A stretch of 64,000 nt of DNA from Afipia sp. GAS231. Lineage in GTDB: Bacteria > Pseudomonadota > Alphaproteobacteria > Rhizobiales > Xanthobacteraceae. Position 1 is the first letter of the stretch. Each line of letters opens with the position of its first letter. Positions 46,028 to 55,460 of the stretch are shown one piece after another. Location: contig NZ_LT629703.1 in assembly GCF_900103365.1 (NCBI RefSeq), positions 4,946,501-5,010,500 on the forward strand, read 5' to 3'. A program made the position numbers and the translations under genes. A model generated the notes under the pieces. It did not search any database. It saw nothing but the letters and a program-made list of their open reading frames with translations, and was not told the origin of the DNA.

Positions 46028-46507
46028 CTACTTCGCGTGCGAAGCCGAAGATCGTCCTGTTCCGGGTCCGGGGTGCACATGCACAGCCTTTGCCAAAAGC
46101 GGTTCGCCGCATTCCGAGCAGACCATCACGGGGTCGAACATGTGCCCGCAGTTCTTGTGCTCGTGCAGCAGTGGCCGTCCGCGCGAATCGACCATATGGA
46201 TGTTGCCCCAGTGCACGATCGACATGATGATCGGATAGAGGTCGAGGCCCTTCTGCGTCAGGATATATTCGTAGCGCTTTGGCGCTTCCTGATAGGGGAT
46301 CCGGCGCAGCACTCCGAAGCGCACCAGTTTCTTCAGGCGGTCGGCGAGCAAATGTCGGGTGACGCCGAGCGACGCCTGGAATTCATCGAACCTGCGGATG
46401 CGAAGAAAGCATTCGCGCAGGATGAGCAGGCTCCAGCGGTCACCAATAACCGCCACGGTGCGGGCCAACGAGCACGGCTCCTCTTCGAGGGCATCCCATT
46501 TCATCAA
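46028..46507 (-). CDS. HxlR-family regulator with C-terminal Cys motif
   Basis: A 159-residue HxlR protein. 'CSLARTVAVIGDRWSLLILREC' and 'RRFDEFQASLGVTRHLLADRL' form the winged-helix core. The C-terminal part contains 'CGHMFDPVMVCSECGEPL', a zinc-ribbon-like cysteine cluster with a preceding 'HEHKNC'. Such a tail is seen in some HxlR proteins and may bind metal or sense redox state. It is divergent from the HCCA-isomerase/ligase unit, whose promoter carries a perfect operator. Confidence 0.9.
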   Translation of the reverse strand: MMKWDALEEEPCSLARTVAVIGDRWSLLILRECFLRIRRFDEFQASLGVTRHLLADRLKKLVRFGVLRRIPYQEAPKRYEYILTQKGLDLYPIIMSIVHWGNIHMVDSRGRPLLHEHKNCGHMFDPVMVCSECGEPLLAKAVHVHPGPGTGRSSASHAK

Positions 46508-46612
46508 CGTCTCCAGCGATCTGCGATCGACTATACGGGTAAATGCTAAATCAGAACTTATGATATTTCAATAGGATGCGATGAGAAACGTCATTGCATG
46601 CCAAACATCGTA

Positions 46613-46641
46613 TTGACAGTTCTAAAATAGAACTCTATCGC
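46613..46641 (+). promoter_or_regulatory. Promoter with overlapping operator upstream of the HCCA-isomerase gene
   Basis: TTGACA (46613-46618) and TATCGC (46636-46641) are spaced by 17 bases, a good sigma-70-type promoter. Between them AGTTCTA (46618-46624) and TAGAACT (46628-46634) are perfectly inverted around AAA. A repressor on this site would block polymerase; the divergent HxlR protein is the natural candidate. Confidence 0.75.
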
Positions 46642-46699
46642 TTGCAGCACAATCAATAGGCGGCAAATAACCGCCGCTTGTCGAAGGAAAGGGCGCCCC

Positions 46700-47338
46700 A
46701 TGGCTGCTTCGCTCAAAGTCGAGTTTCACTTTGATTTCGGCAGTCCCAACGCCTTCCTCGCCGAATTTGCGCTGCCTGCAATCGAGCAGCGAACGGGCGT
46801 CAAATTTGAATACGTGCCGGTCCTGCTGGGCGGCGTCTACAAGGCGACCGGCAACATGTCGCCCGCCGAGTCGCTGCGCGGAATCAAGAACAAGGCGGAA
46901 TACAATGCGCTTGAGATCGAGCGTTTTCTGCGCCGCCACAACATCGCGAAGTTTACGATGAACCCGTTCTTCCCGGTGAACACGCTTGCGCTGATGCGCG
47001 GTGCTGTTGCGGCCGAGTTCGAGGGGCTGTTCGAGCCCTATTTCCGCGCCGCCTATCATCACATGTGGGTGGAGCCCAAGAAGATGGACGATCCGCAGAT
47101 CTTCCGCGATGCGTTTCTGTCTTCCGGGCTCGACATCGATCGCATCATTGCTCGCGCCCAGCAGGACGACGTCAAGAAGAAACTGATCGAGAACACCAAT
47201 AGCGCCGTGGCGCGCGGCACGTTTGGCTCGCCGACATTCTTCGTCGGAAACGAGATCTATTTCGGCAAGGACAGCCTGCGCGACGTCGAAGAAGAAATCG
47301 CCGCGCAATTGGCCGCGGCGCAGCGCAAGACCGCCTAA
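46700..47338 (+). CDS. 2-hydroxychromene-2-carboxylate isomerase/DsbA-family protein
   Basis: A 212-residue kappa-class thioredoxin-fold protein. 'FHFDFGSPNAFLAEF' places the catalytic Ser (residue 15) where DsbA has CxxC, as in the glutathione-dependent HCCA isomerases of naphthalene breakdown. 'PFFPVNTLALMRGAVAA' and 'GTFGSPTFFVGNEIYFGKD' (cis-Pro) are also typical. It would isomerise or handle an aromatic intermediate with glutathione. It leads a forward unit with a CoA ligase, two SDRs and a GST, under the operator at 46618-46634. Confidence 0.9.
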   Translation: MAASLKVEFHFDFGSPNAFLAEFALPAIEQRTGVKFEYVPVLLGGVYKATGNMSPAESLRGIKNKAEYNALEIERFLRRHNIAKFTMNPFFPVNTLALMRGAVAAEFEGLFEPYFRAAYHHMWVEPKKMDDPQIFRDAFLSSGLDIDRIIARAQQDDVKKKLIENTNSAVARGTFGSPTFFVGNEIYFGKDSLRDVEEEIAAQLAAAQRKTA

Positions 47339-47400
47339 ATGCGTCTTTGCGCCCAAACGAACCGAGCCCCGATGGGGCCTTGCAACGGGAGGTGTCATTG

Positions 47401-48945
47401 GTGAGTTGGCAGCAGGCTGCAGCGGAGATCTTGAATGTGTTGCCGCACCGCATTCATGAGGTGATGGACCCGTACGTGGCCGCCACACCCGACCGGACAG
47501 CGCTGATCGATGATAACGCTACCCTGACCTATCACGAGCTTGATCGCGCGGTTAGCGGCACGGTGGATGCGCTGCGTGCGCTCGGCATCCGCGCCGGCGA
47601 TCGCATAATGCTGGTCAGCGAGAACTCGATTCCGCTCGCCTGCCTCCTGTTGGCCGCAAGCCGGCTCGATGCCTGGGCGATTGTTGCCAATCCTCGACTT
47701 TCGCCGCGCGAACTTGACCAGATCAGGGACCACAGCGGCGCCCGACGCATACTCCTCACGGCGGATGTTTCGGAAGAGGCTGCCGCGCACGCGGTGCGCT
47801 ACGACGCGCCGGTCCAGGAAGTTGGACCGTTCAGCGGCATTGGTGTGTCCGCGCTGAACCGGGAGACGCTACCCGAGCCGGTCGAGGCTGACGGCGCGCG
47901 CCAGGTCGCCGTCCTCATTTACACCTCCGGCACGACCGGAACCCCAAAGGGCGTCATGCTCACGCACCGGAACCTGCTATTTTCGGCCAGGACCACGGCG
48001 AATTTGCGCACCATGACGGCGGACGACGTGCAGTATTGCGTGCTGCCGATCTCACATATCGTCGGCATCTCGCTGTTGACCATGACGCTGATGGTCGGTG
48101 CGGTGACCCGGCTGGTCACCAAATATAGCCCCGCCGCGCTTGCCAAGGCGCTGGCCGAAGAAGGTATCACGCTTCTGAACGGCGTGCCCGCCACCTATCA
48201 GCGCCTTCTGGAATATAAGCAGATAGCGGGCTTGCCGAAACTGGAGCGCGGTGCGCTACGCCTCATGAGCGTCGCCGGCGCTCCGCTTGACCTCGAACTC
48301 AAGGCGAAGGTTGAGAAGGAACTCGGTCTTCCGCTTGGCAACGCGTTTGGCATCACCGAATGTTCGCCCGGGATTTCCGGCGTTCGACCGGAGGCGCCGC
48401 GCAACGACAATTCGGTCGGCGTTCTGATACCGGGCATCGACGCCCGAATCGTCGGGCGTGACGGCGCTGTAGTGGCGGACGGCGAGATCGGCGAATTGCA
48501 TGTCCGTGGGCCGAACGTGATGCTCGGCTATTACCGCGCGCCAGACCTCACGTCGAAAGCGATCGATCCTGACGGCTGGTTCAACAGCGGCGACCTCGCG
48601 CGATTCGAAGACGAGGCGTTGTTCATCGTTGGCCGTACCAAGGAGATGATCATCCGTTCCGGCTTCAACGTCTATCCGGCCGAGATCGAGGCGGTGCTGA
48701 GCACCCATTCCGCCGTGGTGCAATGTGCCGTGGTCGGCCGGCCAGTCGAGGGCAATGAAGAGATCGTGGCCTTCGTGCAGCTGTTGAAGGGTTCCACGGC
48801 CACCACGCAAGACCTGACGACTCACATCGCGCCGCTGCTCACCTCCTACAAGCGGCCGTCCGAGATCATCCTGATGGACGCGCTGCCGGCCACCTCGACG
48901 GGCAAGCTCCTGAAACACAAGCTGGCGGAGTCGCTGCGCAGATAA
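47401..48945 (+). CDS. AMP-forming acyl-CoA ligase
   Basis: A 514-residue ANL ligase from a GTG at 47401 with GGGAGG 7 bases before. 'LIYTSGTTGTPKGVML' is the P-loop, 'NAFGITECSPG' the A5 motif, 'NSGDLARFE' and 'GRTKEMIIRSGFNVYPAEIE' the A7-A8 hinge, and 'TSTGKLLKHKL' the catalytic Lys. It activates an aryl or fatty acid to its CoA ester, releasing AMP and PPi. It follows the HCCA-isomerase gene and precedes an atypical SDR gene on the same strand. Confidence 0.92.
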   Translation: MSWQQAAAEILNVLPHRIHEVMDPYVAATPDRTALIDDNATLTYHELDRAVSGTVDALRALGIRAGDRIMLVSENSIPLACLLLAASRLDAWAIVANPRLSPRELDQIRDHSGARRILLTADVSEEAAAHAVRYDAPVQEVGPFSGIGVSALNRETLPEPVEADGARQVAVLIYTSGTTGTPKGVMLTHRNLLFSARTTANLRTMTADDVQYCVLPISHIVGISLLTMTLMVGAVTRLVTKYSPAALAKALAEEGITLLNGVPATYQRLLEYKQIAGLPKLERGALRLMSVAGAPLDLELKAKVEKELGLPLGNAFGITECSPGISGVRPEAPRNDNSVGVLIPGIDARIVGRDGAVVADGEIGELHVRGPNVMLGYYRAPDLTSKAIDPDGWFNSGDLARFEDEALFIVGRTKEMIIRSGFNVYPAEIEAVLSTHSAVVQCAVVGRPVEGNEEIVAFVQLLKGSTATTQDLTTHIAPLLTSYKRPSEIILMDALPATSTGKLLKHKLAESLRR

Positions 48946-48991
48946 ATGCGGGCGAGATCGCTTCAACACCTCACAAAGCCGGAGAAGCCCC

Positions 48992-49729
48992 TTGCAGAAG
49001 AGAAACAGAACGGTCGCAGTGATCGGCGCCGGCGACTTTATCGGCGGCGAGATCGCCAAGAAGTTCGCCTCCGAAGGCTTCACCATCTTCGCTGGCCGCC
49101 GTAACGGCGCCAAGCTCGACCCGCTGGTCAAGGAGATCGAGGCCGCCGGCGGCGAGATCCATGCCCGTTCGCTCGATGCGCGCAAGGAAGAAGAGATAAT
49201 CTCCTTCCTTAACGACGCCGACAAGCATGGGCCCATGGAGGTCTGCATCTTCAATATCGGTGCCAACGTCAACTTCCCGATCCTCGACACCACCGACCGG
49301 GTGTTCCGGAAAGTCTGGGAGATGGCGTGCTACTCCGGCTTCCTGGCGGGGCGCGAGGCCGCGCGGCTGATGCTGCCGCGCGGGGGCGGCAACATCTTCT
49401 TCACCGGAGCCACCGCGTCCCTGCGCGGCGGCAGCGGCTTCGCGGCATTCGCTAGCGCCAAGTTCGGTCTTCGCGCCGTAGCGCAGGCGATGGCGCGTGA
49501 GTTGGGGCCGAAGAACATCCATGTCGCGCACCTCATTATTGACTCAGGTGTCGATACCGAGTGGGTGCGACAGCGCCACATCGAGGCCCACGGCCCCGAC
49601 GCGCTCGACAATCCCGACCTCTTGATGCCGCCGTCGTCGGTCGCAACATCGTACTGGCAGCTCTATCAGCAGCCGAAGAGCGCTTGGACGTTCGAGCTGG
49701 AAATCCGTCCCTTCGGCGAGAAGTGGTAG
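48992..49729 (+). CDS. Atypical SDR-family protein with Phe at the catalytic Tyr position
   Basis: A 245-residue SDR from a TTG at 48992 with a GGAGAAG site. 'VAVIGAGDFIGGEIAKKFA' is the cofactor motif and 'FNIGAN' replaces NNAG. The catalytic position reads 'GFAAFASAKFGLR' with Phe153 and Lys157. The tail 'SAWTFELEIRPFGEKW' matches those of the SDRs at 41565 and 51256. It lies in the HCCA-isomerase/ligase unit, 12 bases before a chimeric dehydrogenase ORF. Confidence 0.88.
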   Translation: MQKRNRTVAVIGAGDFIGGEIAKKFASEGFTIFAGRRNGAKLDPLVKEIEAAGGEIHARSLDARKEEEIISFLNDADKHGPMEVCIFNIGANVNFPILDTTDRVFRKVWEMACYSGFLAGREAARLMLPRGGGNIFFTGATASLRGGSGFAAFASAKFGLRAVAQAMARELGPKNIHVAHLIIDSGVDTEWVRQRHIEAHGPDALDNPDLLMPPSSVATSYWQLYQQPKSAWTFELEIRPFGEKW

Positions 49730-49741
49730 GGAGCATCGCCG

Positions 49742-50386
49742 ATGGAACTCGCGCTTTCCCCTGAGGATGCTGCGTTCCGTGACGAGGTGCGCACCTTCAT
49801 CGCGGAGAATTATCCGCAGGAAATGCGTGTTGCCAATCCTGACACCGACCTAAGCAAGGAGCAGATGCTGCTGTGGCATCGCATCCTGAACCAGAAGGGC
49901 TGGGTCGCGCCGCTCTGGCCCAGGGAGTATGGAGGCCCTGGCTGGTCAATCACCCGCCGTTTCATTTTCGATCAGGAGACGACGCGCGCCGGCACCATGC
50001 CGCCGCTGGCCTATAGCGTCACCATGGTCGGCCCCGCCATCTATACGTTCGGTGATGAGGCGCAGAAGAAGAGGTTTCTGCCGCGCATCCTTTCCGGCGA
50101 AGACTGGTGGTGTCAGGGTTATTTCGAGCCGGGCTCGGGTTCCGACCTCAACACTGTCCGCACCATCGCATTCGCGCTCGGCGCGCCGGGTCGCGATGCC
50201 AGTGAGGCCTTTGCCGCCTTTATCGTGGAACTCGACCTGCCGCGCAGGCTCGCCGTTGTCGGCGTTACCGAGGATAGCTTCGAACTGATCGTCAAGAACG
50301 CGATGCTCTCGATCTTCACCCGCGCCGATCCGCAGCCGATTCGCGATCCCGCCGACGTCGTAAAGATACTCAGATTGGCCGCCTAA
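49742..50386 (+). CDS. Chimeric ORF: acyl-CoA dehydrogenase N-terminus joined to Fe-alcohol dehydrogenase C-terminus
   Basis: A 214-residue intact frame built from two unrelated families. Residues 1 to about 140 are an acyl-CoA dehydrogenase N-terminal half ('APLWPREYGGPGWS', 'GYFEPGSGSDLNTVR'). From about 141 the sequence becomes the C-terminus of an iron-containing alcohol dehydrogenase/maleylacetate reductase ('ALGAPGRDASEAFAAFIV', 'DPQPIRDPADVVKILRLAA'). The join is near base 50160. Neither half keeps its active site (no ACAD base, no Fe-binding His), so it is most likely a deletion scar kept in frame, not a working enzyme. Confidence 0.82.
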   Translation: MELALSPEDAAFRDEVRTFIAENYPQEMRVANPDTDLSKEQMLLWHRILNQKGWVAPLWPREYGGPGWSITRRFIFDQETTRAGTMPPLAYSVTMVGPAIYTFGDEAQKKRFLPRILSGEDWWCQGYFEPGSGSDLNTVRTIAFALGAPGRDASEAFAAFIVELDLPRRLAVVGVTEDSFELIVKNAMLSIFTRADPQPIRDPADVVKILRLAA

Positions 50387-50415
50387 CGAGGTTGGCGTAC
50401 CCGGAGGACTCCAAG

Positions 50416-51222
50416 ATGGCTCAGTTGCGAATATTCTCGTACCTGCCAAACCCACGCGTGTGGAAGGCGACCATCGCCGCCCGCTTCTGCGGCGTGGACG
50501 TCGAAGTCAGGGGCGCTTCGAACAAGGAATTGCGCGATTGGCTGTGGGATTATGACGCGCGTCCGCTGGGCGAGGAAGAACGTCAGTCGCTTGCATCCCT
50601 TGCCCGGACCGGGCGGGTCGGGCTGACTGGCGCAAAGCTCTTCAAAACCGACGCCTTCCTGGAGGCGCAACCGTTCGGCAATGTGCCCGCTGCCTTTGGC
50701 CGTGATGGACAGATTGGGATTTTCGAGTCGAACAGCATCATGCGCGCGGTGGCCCGGTTGGGCGAGGCGGCATTCCCGCTTTACGGCCTTGACGCCTATG
50801 AGGCATCGAGGATCGATAGCTTTCTGGATGTCAGCCTCGTCTTCGCGCGGGACTCGCAGATCTATCTGCTTGCGCTATCGGACGGGATGGTCGATGAAGC
50901 CATTCATGCGCGCGCCAAACAGGCATTCGAGATCTATGCATCGGGGCTCGAACAGGCGTTGTCGCCGCGGCGCGACACACTGGTAGGGAACGGGATCACG
51001 CTGGCCGACATCTGCTTCTCCGCCGAGCTTTCCCTGTTCATGAACGAGCACGCGCGGGTCGAACAGTTAAGAAAGCATGGGCTGGACAAGATTCTCCACG
51101 CCGGGGTTCGGAACGAGTACCCGCAGGTGTTCGCCCATTTCGACCGGTTGATTGAACACGAGCACTTCCGGCCGAACCTCAAGCCTTATGTCGAGAAACT
51201 GCTGTCCAAGGCTGCGGCCTGA
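50416..51222 (+). CDS. Glutathione S-transferase family protein
   Basis: A 268-residue GST from ATG 50416 after a CGGAGG site. The N-domain is 'LRIFSYLPNPRVWKATIAAR' with 'GNVPAAFGRDGQIGIFESNS' (cis-Pro, then Glu-Ser of the glutathione gamma-Glu site), and the C-domain includes 'VGNGITLADICFSAELSLF'. It resembles the EF1-gamma/long GST layout, with an insert around 50-85 between beta2 and the cis-Pro. It likely conjugates or removes glutathione on a pathway compound, in the HCCA-isomerase unit. Confidence 0.88.
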   Translation: MAQLRIFSYLPNPRVWKATIAARFCGVDVEVRGASNKELRDWLWDYDARPLGEEERQSLASLARTGRVGLTGAKLFKTDAFLEAQPFGNVPAAFGRDGQIGIFESNSIMRAVARLGEAAFPLYGLDAYEASRIDSFLDVSLVFARDSQIYLLALSDGMVDEAIHARAKQAFEIYASGLEQALSPRRDTLVGNGITLADICFSAELSLFMNEHARVEQLRKHGLDKILHAGVRNEYPQVFAHFDRLIEHEHFRPNLKPYVEKLLSKAAA

Positions 51223-51255
51223 CGGCCGCCGGCTGGAATCTGGAGGGTTGATTGC

Positions 51256-51957
51256 ATGGCCATGCCAGTTTGCCTGATATCCGGCACCGGACCCGGCACG
51301 GGCTCCGCACTCGCCAGGCGGTTCGCCGAGGGTGGTTATCGCGTGGCTCTTCTCGCGAGGAACGAGGAGCGGCTTGCCGCGCTCGAGAAGGAGCTTCCGA
51401 ACGCCAAGGGATATCGATGCGATGTGTCTGATGCCGCGCAGATCGAACTCGTGGCTTCCGCTGTCGAGCACGATCTCGGAAAGCCCTGCGTCGTCATCCA
51501 CAATGCCGTAGGCGGAGCATTCGGCACGTTCCGCGAGATCGATCCCGCGGTCTTGAACCGCAACTTCCAGGTCAACACGATGGGGCTGTTGTATCTTGCC
51601 AGGCGATTTTCCCCCGCGATGGTTGATGCCGGGAAGGGCGCCATCGTTGCCACCGGCAATACGTCGGCATTGCGAGGCAAGCCAGGCTTCGCTGGTTTCG
51701 CACCGACCAAGGCGGCGCAGCGCATCTTGGCCGAGGCGATGGCGCGGGATCTCGGGCCGCAAGGCGTTCACGTCGCCTATGTCGTCGTCGACGCCGTGAT
51801 CGATCTCGAATGGACAAGGAAACGCTGGCCGGATCGGCCGGACGACTTCTTCATCAAGCCGCGGGCAATCGCTGACGAGATCTGGCACGTCGTTCACCAG
51901 GATCGCAGCGCGTGGTCGTTCAACGTCGAGCTGCGGCCGTTTGGCGAAGCGTGGTAG
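51256..51957 (+). CDS. Atypical SDR-family protein with Phe at the catalytic Tyr position
   Basis: A 233-residue SDR. 'CLISGTGPGTGSALARRF' is the cofactor motif and 'IHNAVGG' replaces NNAG. The catalytic site reads 'GFAGFAPTKAAQR' with Phe148 and Lys152. The tail 'SAWSFNVELRPFGEAW' is nearly the same as in the SDR at 48992. It is the last intact gene of the HCCA-isomerase unit; a decayed binding-protein fragment follows. Confidence 0.88.
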   Translation: MAMPVCLISGTGPGTGSALARRFAEGGYRVALLARNEERLAALEKELPNAKGYRCDVSDAAQIELVASAVEHDLGKPCVVIHNAVGGAFGTFREIDPAVLNRNFQVNTMGLLYLARRFSPAMVDAGKGAIVATGNTSALRGKPGFAGFAPTKAAQRILAEAMARDLGPQGVHVAYVVVDAVIDLEWTRKRWPDRPDDFFIKPRAIADEIWHVVHQDRSAWSFNVELRPFGEAW

Positions 51958-52295
51958 CGGCAAATGCGGGCGGAAACGCCCGGTATTTCGGAATCGGAGA
52001 CCAAGGTTGGGGCGACGTTCCCGTTCAGCGGTCCGGCGTCGCCGCTGAGCAATACCGGAAAGGCCTCATTGCCTACGTCAATTCGATCCCCGAATGCACG
52101 TCGCGAATGACGTCGCCGGGCTTGGACAGCTTTCGGTCGGACACCGCAAATCTCCTTGTTGTCAGGCAGGAGATTTCACCTGTTGCAGCACTGGCCAGTA
52201 GCCGGCCTTTCCAGCTATCTTGTATGCATCGATCACATCAATGCGACGGCCGAGCCGGTCAGTCTGCCCTCTTTCGTCATGAATGCGCGCCCGAC
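51958..52295. other. Region between the SDR and LysR genes
   Basis: About 338 bases. The first part holds the decayed binding-protein fragment. The rest, up to the LysR start, shows no recognisable gene and presumably contains the LysR promoter. Confidence 0.5.
51964..52120 (+). pseudogene. Remnant of an ABC substrate-binding protein N-terminus
   Basis: From ATG 51964 the plus strand encodes 'KVGATFPFSGPASPLSNTGK' and, after a shift to another frame near 52055-52065, 'KGLIAYVNSI'. Together these match the first lobe of type I periplasmic binding proteins (SGPAS... then a helix with AYVNSIND). No signal peptide or remaining lobe is present. It is a frameshifted fragment, not a gene. Confidence 0.6.
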
Positions 52296-53204
52296 ATGAA
52301 AGATATCTTCGCTCTGAAGCTTTATACGCGCGTCGCCCGCCTGGGCAGTTTTTCGGCGGCGGCGCGCGAGTGTAATCTCTCGCAGTCTCAGGCATCCCGC
52401 ATCGTTGCCGAGCTCGAGGAATCGCTCGGCACCCGCCTCCTGTCGCGCACTACGCGCGCGGTCGTTCCCACCGAGGCTGGGGCCGAGTTTCTCGCGCGGA
52501 TGGAGCCGATCCTCGACGCGCTCGATGAGGCCGAACAGAGCATCCGCGAAGGCGGGGAGTTGCGCGGCACGCTTCGCCTCGGAATGCCGAGCAGCATGGC
52601 GATCCGAGAAGTCATCCCCCGGCTGACGCCGTTCGCCGCGCGCCATCCCAAGCTGAACATCCAGATACTGCTCGATGACAAGCGGCAGGATCTGGTGCGA
52701 GAGGCCGTCGACGTCGCAATTCGGATTGGCCGTCTCACTGACTCTCGCGCAACTGCTCGGCTTATCGCCAAGGTGACGCGGGTGATCATCGCCTCGCCCT
52801 CCTATCTCGGGAAGGCGGGCACGCCGACTTCGCCCGCCGATTTGTCACAACACCGGATCATCGGCGGTCCCGCGACGTTGGTGCCCAATGCCTGGGTGTT
52901 CGAGCGCGATGGCAAGACCGAAACCCTCGAATTGTCGCCCCATGTCTCGACCAACGACAATGAGGCGACGGTTACGGCTGCAACCGCCGGGATGGGAATC
53001 ACCTCGACGCAACAATGGGCCTGCCGTCGCGAATTGCGGGACGGTTCGCTGATCCGTCTGCTGGCTGAGTGGCGGACCCGGGACATTCCGGTGCACGCCT
53101 ATTTTCCCGCCGGCCGCGCCACGCGCGCCGCGGCGCGCGCCCTGATCGACTTCCTCGCTGCCGAGTTTCGTAGCCAACAGGAAGCCGACACGGAAGCGGG
53201 CTAA
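52296..53204 (+). CDS. LysR-family transcriptional regulator
   Basis: A 302-residue LysR protein from ATG 52296. The HTH is 'SFSAAARECNLSQSQASRIV' and 'AELEESLGTRLLSRTTRAVV', followed by the hinge and an effector domain ('LRLGMPSSMAIREVIPRL', 'VDVAIRIGRLTDS') that looks like the CrgA/DmlR subgroup. The frame is open upstream to 51912 but only from 52296 is it LysR-like. It has no divergent neighbour; targets may be the HCCA-isomerase unit or the gene downstream. Confidence 0.9.
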   Translation: MKDIFALKLYTRVARLGSFSAAARECNLSQSQASRIVAELEESLGTRLLSRTTRAVVPTEAGAEFLARMEPILDALDEAEQSIREGGELRGTLRLGMPSSMAIREVIPRLTPFAARHPKLNIQILLDDKRQDLVREAVDVAIRIGRLTDSRATARLIAKVTRVIIASPSYLGKAGTPTSPADLSQHRIIGGPATLVPNAWVFERDGKTETLELSPHVSTNDNEATVTAATAGMGITSTQQWACRRELRDGSLIRLLAEWRTRDIPVHAYFPAGRATRAAARALIDFLAAEFRSQQEADTEAG

Positions 53205-53342
53205 ATCCAAGGCCGGCGGATCGCTTATGCGGGCTGTACATAAATCTTAGCGGAAACGGATGGCTACAGGGCGCCCCTGAGGCCGCATACCCGTTCTCCA
53301 TTGACGACGGGCTTCCAGCCGGTCCTCGACAGGAGAACGAAG

Positions 53343-54321
<979 letters not shown>

Positions 54322-54418
54322 CGTCGCCAACGAAGTCCGAGGTGATTCGGGCCCCGCTGCATAAGGGCTCATCGAAGCGCAGCGACCTCCGATAACGCCG
54401 AGAGGCAGCCCGTGGCAT

Positions 54419-55309
54419 CTAGGCTGGCGCCCCAGCAAGCTCACCGATCTTCGAGAGAAGTAACCTCAGGATCGGGGACTTGTTTGCCTTGTGGTGGGCG
54501 AGGATCAAGTCGACCGTCGGAACTTCTCCACTGACCGGGCGCGTTGTCATGGACTCGGGCAGATAACGCTGCGTATAGGCCGGCAACAGCATCATCCCGC
54601 GCATTGACGTGATCATCGATATAGCGTGGACCACGTTATGGACTTCGTATTCGGGTTTGATATCCACACCGGCACGTCTGAAGAATTCCAGAACGGCGCG
54701 GCGCACCGAAGGTGCGGACTTGGACGGGACGAAGAAAGTCTCGTTCGCGATCTCTTTTGGCTCGATGCTCGTTTTCGATGCCAGGCGGTGGTCGCTGGGG
54801 AAGACGAAGACCAGCGGGTCCGTGCGCACGCGCGCATAACGCAAATCTTCCATGGACTCTTCCGGTCGCATGAAAGCTACATCGAGCCTACGCCTCATCA
54901 AGGCCTTTGCAAGAACCGGGGAGTATTCGCTCGATAAGCGGATGTCGATCCCGGCAAACTCGTCGCGAAGGACGCGATCCACGGTGGGCAACAGACTGAT
55001 TTCGGCCCCCGAAATGAAACCGATCGCGAACGTCGGCCTCGCAGGCTGGACGGCGCGCAATGCCGCTTCTTTGGCCGCTTCCGCCTGAACCAGCGCCATT
55101 CGTGCGTGGTCGAGAAAGGCTTTGCCGGCCGGCGTCAGCTCGATTCCGTGAGAGCTGCGATGCATCAGTTGAACGCCGACTTCCTGCTCGAGGTCGCGGA
55201 TTTGCCGACTGAGAGACGGTTGGGAGGTATTCAACTTGCGCTCGGCGGCAACGGTCAAGCTGCCGGCATCGGCGACGGCGACGAAGTAACGGAGATGCCG
55301 AAGCTCCAT
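54419..55309 (-). CDS. LysR-family transcriptional regulator
   Basis: A 296-residue LysR protein. 'MELRHLRYFVAVADAGSLTV' and 'NTSQPSLSRQIRDLEQEVG' form the HTH, followed by 'VQLMHRSSHGIELTPAGKAFL'. The effector domain ('FAIGFISGAEISLLPTVDRV') is of the CynR/HcaR type. It is divergent from a secreted protein gene; a T-N11-A inverted repeat at 55318-55338 lies just upstream of its start. Confidence 0.92.
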   Translation of the reverse strand: MELRHLRYFVAVADAGSLTVAAERKLNTSQPSLSRQIRDLEQEVGVQLMHRSSHGIELTPAGKAFLDHARMALVQAEAAKEAALRAVQPARPTFAIGFISGAEISLLPTVDRVLRDEFAGIDIRLSSEYSPVLAKALMRRRLDVAFMRPEESMEDLRYARVRTDPLVFVFPSDHRLASKTSIEPKEIANETFFVPSKSAPSVRRAVLEFFRRAGVDIKPEYEVHNVVHAISMITSMRGMMLLPAYTQRYLPESMTTRPVSGEVPTVDLILAHHKANKSPILRLLLSKIGELAGAPA

Positions 55310-55317
55310 ACGAACCT

Positions 55318-55338
55318 CCCATGTCTCGCAGGCATGGG
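55318..55338. promoter_or_regulatory. LysR-type T-N11-A box
   Basis: CCCATG (55318-55323) and CATGGG (55333-55338) are inverted around nine bases, giving T (55322) to A (55334) with 11 bases between, the classic LysR binding pattern. It lies between the LysR start (55309) and the secreted protein gene (55461). Confidence 0.65.
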
Positions 55339-55460
55339 GCCAGCCTACAAAGTCTTATTCACGCCGGCCAGTGCTCTTTATTAGCAAAGAAGGCACCGCT
55401 CGCAGGCCTGCTAGCCAGGCACTGCGTCCTCCAGCTTTTGACATAGACGAAAGTGTTCAG

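Noticed and set aside
45791..46549. 252-codon plus-strand frame
   Set aside because: It is mostly antisense to the HxlR gene and lacks any domain.
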